From CALOBA01 sp942491465 (GTDB lineage Bacteria; Pseudomonadota; Gammaproteobacteria; Chromatiales; Chromatiaceae): DNA of 64,000 nucleotides. Position 1 is the stretch's first letter. Each line of letters opens with the position of its first letter. Both the position numbers and the translations under genes were made by a program. This document shows positions 19,657 through 28,465 of the stretch, piece after piece. The notes beneath the pieces were generated by a model, which made no database searches, was not told the origin of the DNA, and saw only the letters and a program-made list of their open reading frames with translations. The stretch lies in contig CALOBA010000085.1 of the NCBI GenBank assembly GCA_942491465.1, forward strand, positions 9,833 through 73,832, in the 5' to 3' direction.

Positions 19657-21810
19657 CTAGTCGGGTAGAAAGACCTCGAAGCGACTGCCTGCATCGGGTT
19701 CGGAGACGACCCGAATCCAGCCGCCGTGGCGTTCGGCGATCTTCTTGCAAACCGCCAGACCGATCCCGGTTCCAGGGTAGGCATCGCGGGTGTGTAGGCG
19801 CTGAAACACGCCGAAGATCCGGTCGAAATAGGCCTCTGCGATACCGATGCCGTTGTCGCCGACCACCAGCAACCAGCCGGGGCGCCCCGCATCCGCTGTG
19901 CGCTCGGCCGCGACACGCACCACGGGCTCGCGTTGCGGATGGTGAAACTTGATCGCGTTGCCGATCAGGTTTTGCAGCAACTGGCGCAACTGGGTCGGGT
20001 CCGCGTGCAGCATCGGCAGTGGCTCGGTCTGGATCTGCACATGATGCTCCTTGATCATCGCGCCGAGGTCCCCCAGCACCTGCTCCAGCAGCTGGTTGGC
20101 GTCGGTATCCGCGAACGGCTCATAGCGGGTAGCGACCCGCGACAACTCCAGCAGGTCCTGGATCAGAACCTTCATGCGGCGCGCGCCGTCGACGGCGAAC
20201 TCAATGAATTCGCGACCATCGTCATCGAGCCGCTCGGCGTAACGGCGTTCGACCAGCTGCAGGTAGCTGATGACCACCCGCAACGGCTCTTGCAGATCAT
20301 GCGAGGCGACGTAGGCAAATTGGGCCAGCTCGCTGTTGGAGCGCTCGAGCCCCGCGAGCAGCTGTTGTTGCTCGGCCTCGGCGCGCTCACGCCGAGCGAC
20401 CTCCGCCGATAGGGCATCGATCGAGACCGCCTGCTCCGCAATGCGACCGGCCATCTCACGGAACGCGGCATCCAAGCGCTGCACCTCGCGCGGCGCTCGG
20501 GCCCGGATCTCCGCCTCCCCGGACTCCAGAGGTCCGCCCGGTGTGAATCGGGCCAGACGCGCGGCCATGCGGTCGATGGGCCGGGCCAGCTGCCAGCCGA
20601 ACCAGCCGGACACCGGAACCACCACCATGAGGACCATGCCCGCGATCAGCAGCAAGCCGCCCGTGGATATCCCGACCACATCGCCGATGCTGATGAAGCG
20701 GCGGACCATCAGACTCCAGTGCTCGCCGGCATTGCCGCCGCGATGATCCGCGTCGCTGGAGGTCGGCTTGCCACCGAAGGCGAAGTCCGCGTCCGACAGG
20801 GTCAGGGTGATGGGCGCGCCCGCCAGGACCATCGCCTGAACGGTGCTCGCGAACGACCGGCTCACCGGTTCCCGCCGCGCCATGAGCGTCACCTCGGCCC
20901 CAGACCCGGTGGTGCTCAGCGGGCTGGCCTCCGCTTCGAGCAGGACCCGACCACCGGAGCGCACGAGCGCGAACTGTAATAAGGGATTGGCCGCATCCAC
21001 CAGCCGCACCAGATCGCGAATCAGCAGGTTCGCCTTGAGGATGCCTAGGATCTCGTCACCGTCGCGAACCGGGACAACGACGCCGAGCACGATGTCGCCG
21101 ACGCTATCGTCCACACCACGATCGTCCAGGTAGATGCGGCCCTGACCCTCGGCGTAGGCGCCCTGCCACCAGTACTTGTGGCCATGGGCCAGGGTCGTGA
21201 GCCGGCCCGTGCTGGCAACCAGGGCACCGAAGCGGTCGGTGAGGAAGATCTCGCCGTAGATGCCGGGAAATAGAGCCTGATGCGACTGCAGGAAGCGCGC
21301 TGTCGGGTTGTTCAGCCGTTCGGCCAGCACCGGGGCCAGATCGGCGTGCGCCGCGTCCGCGCCGATCGGCGGTCCTTGGGGCAGCCCACGCCAGGTCGCG
21401 TCAAGATCAGCGATGCGTTGGCGCCGAGCCGCAGCGTTCAGGTCCGCCAGCCGATTCGGGTCTTTGCGCAGGGCATCGACCAAGCGCCCATCCGTCGCCA
21501 GGGTGCGCACCACGCGGACCCGCTCGTTGAGTAGGACATCGAGGTTTTCAGCGGCCAGCGTGACCACCGTAAGCAACTGCTCCTCGGTGCGCTGCAGGTA
21601 GCCATCCCTGGTTGCGAAGTAGTAGGCCGCTCCCACCAGCAGCACCACCAGGATACCGAGCAGCAGCGGCGCCAGACCGAGCTGCAACCAGAGGGGAAGG
21701 GCCTGGCCGAACCGAGGCTTCGCCGTCGAACGCGGTGCCGGATCGGCGAGCGCGTCATTTTCGGAGCTCACGCCGGATTTCGACGCCACCGGCGCGTGCA
21801 TAGGTTTCAT
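19657..21810 (-). CDS. Membrane sensor histidine kinase (dCache, HAMP, HisKA, HATPase)
   Basis: 717 residues. A transmembrane helix at about 42-64, a long periplasmic double-Cache-like region (about 70-370), a second helix near 395-420, a HAMP linker, a coiled coil, then the kinase core. The phospho-acceptor histidine lies in YVASHDLQEPLR (near residue 500), the form usual in bacteriophytochrome-type HisKA domains. ATP-binding boxes follow: N box LIGNAIKFHH, G1 VGDNGIGI and G2 GTGIGLAV. No receiver domain is attached and no response regulator lies nearby. Its start lies 7 bases after the stop of the binding-protein gene, so the two are almost certainly one operon, and the binding protein may supply the ligand signal. 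Confidence 0.9.
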   Translation of the reverse strand: MKPMHAPVASKSGVSSENDALADPAPRSTAKPRFGQALPLWLQLGLAPLLLGILVVLLVGAAYYFATRDGYLQRTEEQLLTVVTLAAENLDVLLNERVRVVRTLATDGRLVDALRKDPNRLADLNAAARRQRIADLDATWRGLPQGPPIGADAAHADLAPVLAERLNNPTARFLQSHQALFPGIYGEIFLTDRFGALVASTGRLTTLAHGHKYWWQGAYAEGQGRIYLDDRGVDDSVGDIVLGVVVPVRDGDEILGILKANLLIRDLVRLVDAANPLLQFALVRSGGRVLLEAEASPLSTTGSGAEVTLMARREPVSRSFASTVQAMVLAGAPITLTLSDADFAFGGKPTSSDADHRGGNAGEHWSLMVRRFISIGDVVGISTGGLLLIAGMVLMVVVPVSGWFGWQLARPIDRMAARLARFTPGGPLESGEAEIRARAPREVQRLDAAFREMAGRIAEQAVSIDALSAEVARRERAEAEQQQLLAGLERSNSELAQFAYVASHDLQEPLRVVISYLQLVERRYAERLDDDGREFIEFAVDGARRMKVLIQDLLELSRVATRYEPFADTDANQLLEQVLGDLGAMIKEHHVQIQTEPLPMLHADPTQLRQLLQNLIGNAIKFHHPQREPVVRVAAERTADAGRPGWLLVVGDNGIGIAEAYFDRIFGVFQRLHTRDAYPGTGIGLAVCKKIAERHGGWIRVVSEPDAGSRFEVFLPD

Positions 21811-21816
21811 CCTCGG

Positions 21817-22749
21817 TTAACCCCGCTGCTCGGGATCGCGCCGCGCCCGAGCCGACCTGGCCAACCAGGGCCTGGACAACCAGAGCAGACCCAGCAGGCC
21901 GACCGTCACTAAGGGCATCCACGGCCAACCGATCCTCCATCCTTCGGCAACGGGGGCCTGCTTCGGCCCCGCCGCGAGCTCGGGCATCCAGGCCTGGCGC
22001 AAGCGCTCGAAGGTCCCGTCCGCGAGCAGCCTGCCCAGCGCCTCGTCGAGGGCCGCGCGCAACGGCTCGTCGCCCTCGGTGACGGCGAAGCAAAAGTCCT
22101 GGGTAAACCCGGCGATCGGGACGTCGAGCAGCCGGAGATTGGTCAATCCCAACTCACGGATGATGCGGGCACCGACCAGATCGTTGACCAAAACCGCGTC
22201 ATAGTTTCCCGCGGCCAACGCGCGCAGCGCGACCTCGTAGCTCCCTACGCGCACCAGCCGGGGCGTAAGCGCGACCCGATCCGCGTACTCTTCGGCGGCG
22301 TCGCCGGCCAGCACCGCCACCTCGCGCCCGGCCAGCTCGCTGACGTGCTTCACCGGCGATTGGTCGCGGCGCATGACGATGCTACCGGCCATCGTCAGAT
22401 AGGGCCGAGTGAAGTCCATCACCCGCTCACGATCCGGCGTGTACGCAACCAGCGGCAGCACATCGACCCGGGCCTCGATCAGGGACTGCTTGACATCGGC
22501 CCAGCGACCGACCTGGAAGCGCACCTCGCGGCCCGTCGCCTGCGCGGCGGCTTGCAGGAGTTCGACGGCTAAGCCGTCGGCCTGCCCCTGCGCGTCGGCG
22601 ATGCAAAAGGGTGGATAGTCGATCTCGCTACCCGCATCCAAAATCGCAGTGTCTGCGAACGCGGACGACACCAGCCCGACAAAGAGCGCCACCGCCGGGC
22701 GAATCCCCCGAGCCGAGGGCCGATGGGATGCCCAGCCTGTCGTTGTCAT
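21817..22749 (-). CDS. Membrane-anchored amino-acid-type solute-binding protein (SBP_bac_3)
   Basis: Family 3 periplasmic binding protein, about 310 residues. Signal-like hydrophobic N-terminus (PAVALFVGLVSSAFAD), then the binding fold: EIDYPPFCIAD, DGLAVELLQAAAQATG, VLPLVAYTPDRERVMDFTRPY, LAGREVAVLAGDAAEEY. Unlike transport binding proteins it ends in a transmembrane helix (WPWMPLVTVGLLGLLWLS) and a basic tail. It is therefore fixed in the membrane, facing the periplasm, which suits a sensor partner. I take ATG 22749; a TTG at 22761 is directly preceded by GGAGGA and is a real alternative. The frame stays open to 22833 with poorer support. No permease or ATPase genes adjoin. Operon with the kinase downstream. 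Confidence 0.85.
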   Translation of the reverse strand: MTTTGWASHRPSARGIRPAVALFVGLVSSAFADTAILDAGSEIDYPPFCIADAQGQADGLAVELLQAAAQATGREVRFQVGRWADVKQSLIEARVDVLPLVAYTPDRERVMDFTRPYLTMAGSIVMRRDQSPVKHVSELAGREVAVLAGDAAEEYADRVALTPRLVRVGSYEVALRALAAGNYDAVLVNDLVGARIIRELGLTNLRLLDVPIAGFTQDFCFAVTEGDEPLRAALDEALGRLLADGTFERLRQAWMPELAAGPKQAPVAEGWRIGWPWMPLVTVGLLGLLWLSRPWLARSARARRDPEQRG

Positions 22750-22990
22750 CAGAAAGCGCAAGCTTCCTCCCAAGGGTTGCAAAAGGGTGCCACTTGGCGT
22801 CGCCGTTGCGGATGCTCCCGTGATCACGCGCATCGTTGGCTGGGCCTGTCCAAGACCCTATCATACGTCGAAGAAGGAACGACGAGAGCGCTGCTAGGAC
22901 AATCCGGCCTTGTCAGCTGGACCGGCATCGCGGCTCGATCACAGGGGTGCGGCCTAGCCTAAAACTGCAACAAACCACGGAGATCTCATC

Positions 22991-23941
22991 TTGAAACCGA
23001 GCATTCAGATGTCCGCAGCGCTCTGCCTTTGCGCCGCCTACCAGCAGGTCGATGCCTCCACAATTTCCTACGATTGGGGCGAGGTGACCGTTACCGGGAC
23101 GACCGCGCGGGCCAACCTGAAGCTTGGCGACGGTTCGGGCGTGCCGATCGTCTCTGAGTCGCAGCAGGGCGACGAAACCGCCGATGCCGAGATCAACATC
23201 GCCCGCAACCAAACCACCGGCAACGAGTTTCAGATACTGTCCCAACAGAAGGGCAACAGCGATGCGCGGCTGGACTACGCAGGACAATGGTTCGACGACC
23301 CGCCCACCAACACCGTCTATACCGGGCGGACGCAGATCACCTATGACCTCACCAACAGCGGCGATGCTGGGTTATTGCTCTACAACTTCCGGATCGAGGA
23401 CACGGTACTAAAGTTGTTCGCGGGCGGTGAAGAGACGCGCAGCCCCTTCGATCTGGGCGAATCCGGGCCCAACGGCGTGGGGGTCCAGCTGTCGCACCTC
23501 GTGCTCGTCGACAACCAGATCCTGTCGGACAAGGGGCTCGAATTCTGGACCTACAATTTTGACGTCGGTCAGTACGAGTCCGAGTTGCGTTTCGACATCA
23601 GGCAAAACGGCCTGTCGGCATCGACCAGCCCCCTGATCCAACGCGCCGGTGACGAGTTCGAGACCTACGGCTGGATGGCCACCGTCGACAAGGACTACAC
23701 CGTCTCGCTCGGCACCTTCGATCAGGGCGAGACCAAGGAGGTCATGGTGCAGATGGGAATGCGGATCATCCACGGCACGGAGGCCGAGTTCGACGTGCAA
23801 TACGTGGATCCGGGCACCTTTGCCGGGCGGTTCAGCAATACTGCCGCGTCAGTTCCGCTTCCCGCCACGGGTTGGCTCATGATCGCGGGCCTAGCGGGCC
23901 TTGGCTCCCTGGCTCGCCGGGGAAAGCGGCGCAGTGCGTAG
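22991..23941 (+). CDS. Secreted VPLPA-CTERM protein
   Basis: 316 residues, TTG start preceded by GGAG. An N-terminal export sequence is followed by a beta-rich acidic body with repeated DGxG/NxxxG character and no enzyme motif. The end is diagnostic: VPLPATG, a hydrophobic helix (WLMIAGLAGLGSLA) and a basic RRGKRR tail, the VPLPA form of the PEP-CTERM sorting signal. Proteins with it are processed by exosortase and released to the surface or biofilm matrix. No exosortase gene is in the window, so one is expected elsewhere in the genome. Confidence 0.85.
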   Translation: MKPSIQMSAALCLCAAYQQVDASTISYDWGEVTVTGTTARANLKLGDGSGVPIVSESQQGDETADAEINIARNQTTGNEFQILSQQKGNSDARLDYAGQWFDDPPTNTVYTGRTQITYDLTNSGDAGLLLYNFRIEDTVLKLFAGGEETRSPFDLGESGPNGVGVQLSHLVLVDNQILSDKGLEFWTYNFDVGQYESELRFDIRQNGLSASTSPLIQRAGDEFETYGWMATVDKDYTVSLGTFDQGETKEVMVQMGMRIIHGTEAEFDVQYVDPGTFAGRFSNTAASVPLPATGWLMIAGLAGLGSLARRGKRRSA

Positions 23942-23944
23942 GAC

Positions 23945-24075
23945 GGTTGAGGCACGAACCCCAGCATCGATCGGGATGCGCAGCGCCTTCGGCGTCGTCG
24001 ATCGCCGTGGACCGCATTGGACGGGGTGGCCTGAGGTTCCTAGGAGGGTCGCCCTCCAGGGCGATACTTAGAAGC
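23945..24075. repeat. Downstream repeat fragments (GAGGCACGAA and GGGTCGCCCT types)
   Basis: Just past the VPLPA-CTERM stop lies GGTTGAGGCACGAACCCC, nearly identical to the arms of the inverted repeat after the STAND gene at 60,645. At 24,042-24,071 lies GGAGGGTCGCCCTCCAGGGC, shared with the long GC-rich repeats near 34.8 and 60.9 kb. Confidence 0.6.
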
Positions 24076-24111
24076 GGTAGCCTTTGATCGCCAGTCTGGA
24101 CATCTCGGCGA

Positions 24112-24594
24112 TTAGGGCTGATAGCGCCAGTCGAATGTCAGCGTCTCCTTGTCCGCATCAAATCCAGTGATGTGCAGCACGCCATGGTGCCGACCGTCTG
24201 CGGTGCGCAAATAGTAGCTGTGCCCGACCTTGATGTCGGATGCATCAAGCGCTGGCTTGTAGCCTGACTTAGGGGCCGCGGACAGCGCTGCGAGGGGCTT
24301 GCGGCCCATGTCGATGATGCCGCCCTGGCCTTTGAATTGCTTACTAAGCTCGGCGTTGTTCGTGCCGAGGCCAAGGGGCATATCGAAGATGAAATCGATC
24401 TCCGTCGGAAACTCCCGCGCGCCCTTCAGCCCGATCAGTTCTCCGCGCTGGAAACTAAACCCCACTAGGGAATCATCGAAGTCCCGCATGACGACGCCCT
24501 GCCCTGCCGCTTGAACGGAACCGAAGACGCCAAGAAGCAGCAACAGCGACAGGATCTGCGCAGTGGCTGTTGACCATCGAAACGAGTGGACCAT
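24112..24594 (-). CDS. Hypothetical exported protein
   Basis: About 160 residues from ATG 24594, which has AGGAG six bases upstream; the open frame extends further upstream without support. A clear signal peptide (hydrophobic ILSLLLLLGVFGS, cut probably after VQA) leads to a small mature protein with HSYYLRTADGRHHGVLHI and LTFDWRYQP near its end. I do not recognise the family. It is followed convergently by the intergenic repeat region. Confidence 0.6.
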   Translation of the reverse strand: MVHSFRWSTATAQILSLLLLLGVFGSVQAAGQGVVMRDFDDSLVGFSFQRGELIGLKGAREFPTEIDFIFDMPLGLGTNNAELSKQFKGQGGIIDMGRKPLAALSAAPKSGYKPALDASDIKVGHSYYLRTADGRHHGVLHITGFDADKETLTFDWRYQP

Positions 24595-24736
24595 AGAGGC
24601 TCCTGGTTGGTGATGACATGACTCCCGCAGGTATATCGGGGTAAAGGTGGTGAAAAAGTAGGCATGGATCATCCTTCCGCCCCAGACGACACCGGCCAAC
24701 GCGGGCAAGTGACCGCTCCGGTTCATCCACCAAGCC

Positions 24737-26302
24737 TCACCGCAGCCCCCGCAGCCGCCGCTCGATGCCGGCCTGGATGTCGCGCAGGCTCAGGGAGCCC
24801 ACCCGCCGCCGACTTTGGGCGCGGGCCGCCTCGGCCGCGTCGAGCCGTTGCTTGACGATGCCGGCGAAGTGCTCCGAGAGCTCGGGCCGGGCCGCGATCA
24901 ACGGCCGCAGGGCGTCGAGGTCGATGCGGATCAGGGCCACGTCGCTCTTGGCGCGCAGCTCCAGAAAGCTGGCCTCGGGGGTGAGCATGGCGGCGATGCC
25001 GAAGTGCTCGCCGGGGGTCAGGATGCCGACGGACTTTTGGCTGCCGTCGGCGACCTGGATCAGGCTCTCGACCAGGCCGCCGGCGACCACGTAGAAGGCG
25101 TCGCTGGCGGCGCCCTCGCCCACCAGCAGCTTGCCGGAGTCGTGATATTGGTAGCTGGCGCCCTCGGCCAGCGCCGACAGCTCGTCGTCGGTGAGCAGTC
25201 CCGCGAAGTCCAGCCCCTTCAGCGCCAGGGCGACGGTGGGCGGCTCGGCCTTGGTCAGCCGGGCGCGACGGGTGCGCAGCTCCTGCACATCGGGCGCCAC
25301 CTCGATACCGGCCTCCTGCAGCCCCTTGTGGATCTCGCGAAACAGCTCCTCGCGGGCGCGGAACATGGCCGGGTAGTTCTTCAGACTGATCCAGACCATA
25401 TAGCTGTAGGGTACGGTGGTGGCATCGGCCAGCCGCACCACCGGGTTCGGGAACTTGAGCACGCTCTCGCAGCGCAGCGCCGCCTCCAGCAGCAACGCGG
25501 TGGCGAAGCGCGGCTCGACCTCGGCGGGGATCTTGACGAAATACCAGGGGGCGTAGAGGTGGCCGGCGTCGTGCAGGTTGCGGATGGACTCCCCGGCCAA
25601 CCGACCGTTGGGGATGATATGGGTGGCGTTGTCCCAGGCGCGCAGCCGCGTGGCCCGCCAGTTCATGTCCACCACCTGACCCAAGGTGCCGTCGGCGAGC
25701 TCCAGCCAATCGCCGATCCGAAACGGCCGCTCCAGACCCAGCGTTATGCCGGAGAACAGATCGCCCAAGGTCCGCTGCAGGGCCAGACCGAGCACCGCCG
25801 CGGCGACACCGGTGGACACCCATACCCCGGCGAAGGAGTACCCCTGCTGCCAGGCAAACACGGCGAAGGCGAACAGCAGCAGCGCGGTGTAGATCAGGCC
25901 GATGATGAGCTTGGGCACCCGCTCGCGGGTCCCTTCGCGGGCGCGATGGGCCAGCAGGACTTCGATCAGCCGCGCCACGGCCCAGGCGACGCTCAAATGC
26001 CCCACCAACAACGTCAGCCACAGCAGCGGCGCATCCAGCTCCTCGACGCCGAAGGCCTGGTTGCCGACCCGCAGCAGGCTGCCGCCGAGGCTCACCCACA
26101 GCGGCAGCAGCACCACATCCAGGGCCGCGGTGAGCCGCGGCAACTGGGCCGCCAGCGGGCGCTCCCCCACCACGCGGGTGCCCAGATGCCAGATCACCAC
26201 CAACACCAACAGCGTCAGCAGCAGATGCCAATAGTTGCCGGTAAGACTATCGATGAGCTTGATCACGGGTCTGCGTGCCTGGGGCGGGTGGTTGAGCAGC
26301 AC
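24737..26302 (-). CDS. MscS-type mechanosensitive channel with C-terminal cyclic-nucleotide-binding domain
   Basis: 521 residues. Several N-terminal helices, then the MscS pore and beta region: GVWVSTGVAAAVLGLALQ, TLGDLFSGITLGLERPFRIGDW and the NWRATRLRAWDNATHIIPN block are typical. From about residue 385 a cNMP-binding domain follows (LLVGEGAASDAFYVVAGG, TPGEHFGIAAMLTPEASF). The usual RxA of the phosphate cassette is not evident, so ligand binding is uncertain. It belongs to the small class of osmotic-release channels that may be gated or tuned by cAMP or cGMP. Both candidate starts are GTG (26302, or 26266 nearer the first helix). Confidence 0.88.
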   Translation of the reverse strand: MLLNHPPQARRPVIKLIDSLTGNYWHLLLTLLVLVVIWHLGTRVVGERPLAAQLPRLTAALDVVLLPLWVSLGGSLLRVGNQAFGVEELDAPLLWLTLLVGHLSVAWAVARLIEVLLAHRAREGTRERVPKLIIGLIYTALLLFAFAVFAWQQGYSFAGVWVSTGVAAAVLGLALQRTLGDLFSGITLGLERPFRIGDWLELADGTLGQVVDMNWRATRLRAWDNATHIIPNGRLAGESIRNLHDAGHLYAPWYFVKIPAEVEPRFATALLLEAALRCESVLKFPNPVVRLADATTVPYSYMVWISLKNYPAMFRAREELFREIHKGLQEAGIEVAPDVQELRTRRARLTKAEPPTVALALKGLDFAGLLTDDELSALAEGASYQYHDSGKLLVGEGAASDAFYVVAGGLVESLIQVADGSQKSVGILTPGEHFGIAAMLTPEASFLELRAKSDVALIRIDLDALRPLIAARPELSEHFAGIVKQRLDAAEAARAQSRRRVGSLSLRDIQAGIERRLRGLR

Positions 26303-26579
26303 ACACGCTGACCGGGAGTGCCCGTGCCTGTCAAGGACAGGGCGTTGAGCGCCGAGCGCGGAAACCTCGATGCGCTGCGATCGGGCTCAGTCATCGGTGG
26401 ATAGTGCCTGATGATTGCCGATGCGCGGGATCGCATCTCGCCGCGGTCAAGTGCTGGAAAGACCGCCGGCCTGCGGCCGTCGCTTGTTCGTTGTCGTTCA
26501 GGCCCCATTGATTTCGGGCATGTTTGCACAGCCTCTTCGGCGTCGCAGCCCTTGGGCGCGGCCAGTCGGCGTCACGTCC

Positions 26580-27533
26580 TCAGCCCGCCGACCGATCGGC
26601 GTCGAGACAGCACTTTTTGTACTTCTTGCCGCTACCGCAGGGGCAAGGGTCGTTGCGGCCGACCTTCGGCCCCTTCACCAGGGGCTCTCGCAGACTGCCC
26701 AAGGACATCGTCTCGGCGGCCGCGTACCGAGCCATCGCCTCTGGATCGAGCCCCTGCAGTTCGGAGATGTTCGCGTCCGGCCTGAAGCAGAACCATCTGG
26801 ACAACAGGGCCTCTGTGTCATCCACCGGGGCGTTGTCCCGCCGAAACTTGGCCAACGCCTGCTCCCGATCCAGGGCAAATAGGCGTGCCACATCCTGGGG
26901 GGTAATGTACTCCTCGTCCACCAGGCCCCGCGCATAGGCTTGGTCGATGGCCTCGGCCAGTTCGGTGGCCTGAATGTCGACCACGGTGCTCACGAGCTCC
27001 GCCCAGACCAGCGCCGGGTCATCGCTGCCTTCAATACCGCGTTCGAACAGGCCGCGGAAGTAGGCGATGACCGCCTCACGGGGGGCAAGCCCATGGGCCG
27101 CCAGTATCCCCAGGCTGCGCATGCAGGCGCCGCGCACGTAGGGATTCGCGGTCGGGTTCTCGATCAGGCCCTGCAAGGGTGCGAGGTCATCGCCGCACAC
27201 CGAGGCCATAATGCCCGCCAAGTCCTCGGTCACCACATCCCCCGCGACGTCGAACGCGATCTCGCCCGGGTTCGAGAACAGGCGCACCAGCAATGGATAG
27301 GCCGCCTGTTCTCGAAACTGCGCGAGCAGGTACATGGCGAAGATATGCAGCACATCATTCGGACCATCCGGCGCCAACTCGGGATGCGCCACCACCTCGC
27401 GCAGGACATCGAGCAGCATCGGCGTCACCGCCTCGCGCTGCGCGACGGCGGCACGCACGGCCGCAGACGGAAAGCGCCCCACGGCTTGGGACAACTCCTG
27501 GCGGATTTGGTCGAGATTCATGGTGTCTGTCAT
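26580..27533 (-). CDS. DUF1186-type repeat protein with SEC-C zinc motif
   Basis: About 317 residues. The main part is all-helical with HEAT-like repeats (AHPELAPDGPNDVLHIFAMY, YLLAQFREQAAYPLLVRLF) and matches my recollection of DUF1186 proteins. The C-terminus is a clear SEC-C motif (GRNDPCPCGSGKKYKKCC), which binds zinc and in SecA contacts SecB and ribosomes. Function unknown; SEC-C is often added to proteins acting near translation or secretion. Start taken at MTDTMNLDQ (27533). Confidence 0.75.
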   Translation of the reverse strand: MTDTMNLDQIRQELSQAVGRFPSAAVRAAVAQREAVTPMLLDVLREVVAHPELAPDGPNDVLHIFAMYLLAQFREQAAYPLLVRLFSNPGEIAFDVAGDVVTEDLAGIMASVCGDDLAPLQGLIENPTANPYVRGACMRSLGILAAHGLAPREAVIAYFRGLFERGIEGSDDPALVWAELVSTVVDIQATELAEAIDQAYARGLVDEEYITPQDVARLFALDREQALAKFRRDNAPVDDTEALLSRWFCFRPDANISELQGLDPEAMARYAAAETMSLGSLREPLVKGPKVGRNDPCPCGSGKKYKKCCLDADRSAG

Positions 27534-27820
27534 TCGAGTCTCGTTGTGTGAAGGGGTACGGCTCAGCATGGGGACGGGGTGTCCTTGCTGAGCCGGAAAG
27601 CGGTTGGAAGTCTACCGCCGGGCGGTCCTGGTGAGTAGCGCCTCCTCCAGCCCGCATGCTTCACGCGAAGCCGCGAAGCCGCGAAGAATATGGATCTTGC
27701 GGAAAAAGGTTGACCGGCGTGCCTGTTTGTCGCGAACGCCGCCGCATGCCGTGAGCTTGGTCATTATCCTGCGCCCGCAGGCGGGCTATGCTGAAGGCCG
27801 TTGTAGCCGGAAGGACCATC

Positions 27821-28465
27821 ATGACCGCGTCAATCCAAAACCCCAACTTCGTCTTGCGCCGACTGCATTCTCTGCTGGGCCTGGTCCCCATCGGCGCCTT
27901 CCTGATCTTCCATCTGTGGGAGAACTCCCAGTCCCGCTTCGGGCCCGAGCACTACAACGAGCAGGTGGTCGGGGCGTTGCAGGGGATGAACTACCTGGCG
28001 TTTCTGGAGATCGGCGTCATCGCCCTGCCGCTGTTGTTCCATGCCGCCTTCGGGTTGGTCATCTTCGGCACCGGCCAGACGGAGCTGCTGCGCTACAACT
28101 ACCTGCGCAACCGCCTGTACTGGCTGCAGCGCATCTCCGGCATCGGCATCCTGCTGTTTCTGGTGCTGCATGTGGGGCTCACGCGCATCGCCGGCATGAT
28201 CGACCCCGCCGTCGCCGCCGACCTCTACGGTCACATGCGCGCGGCCCTGTCGCAGCCGGTGACCTTTGCGGTCTATCTGCTCGGGCTCTGGCTGTCGGTG
28301 TTCCACCTGGCCAACGGGCTGTCCACCGCGGCCATCGTCTGGGGCCTGACCACCAGCGCCGAGGCCCAGCGGCGGTTCGGCTGGGTCTGTCTGGCGCTGG
28401 GGCTGCTGCTCGGGGCCATGGGCACCCACGGCATGATCGGTTTCCTGATCGGGGGTGAGGCATGA
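27821..28465 (+). CDS. sdhC: Succinate dehydrogenase cytochrome b subunit (B-type)
   Basis: 214 residues, five hydrophobic segments. It is the single-subunit, two-heme membrane anchor type found with the Bacillus/Wolinella class of succinate:quinone oxidoreductases. Candidate heme histidines lie in RRLHSLLGLVP, IFHLWENS, LLFHAAFG, LVLHVGLT and VFHLANGLS. Start ATG 27821 is preceded by GGAAGGA, better than ATG 27788. Its stop overlaps the sdhA start (ATGA). First gene of sdhCAB. Confidence 0.9.
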   Translation: MTASIQNPNFVLRRLHSLLGLVPIGAFLIFHLWENSQSRFGPEHYNEQVVGALQGMNYLAFLEIGVIALPLLFHAAFGLVIFGTGQTELLRYNYLRNRLYWLQRISGIGILLFLVLHVGLTRIAGMIDPAVAADLYGHMRAALSQPVTFAVYLLGLWLSVFHLANGLSTAAIVWGLTTSAEAQRRFGWVCLALGLLLGAMGTHGMIGFLIGGEA

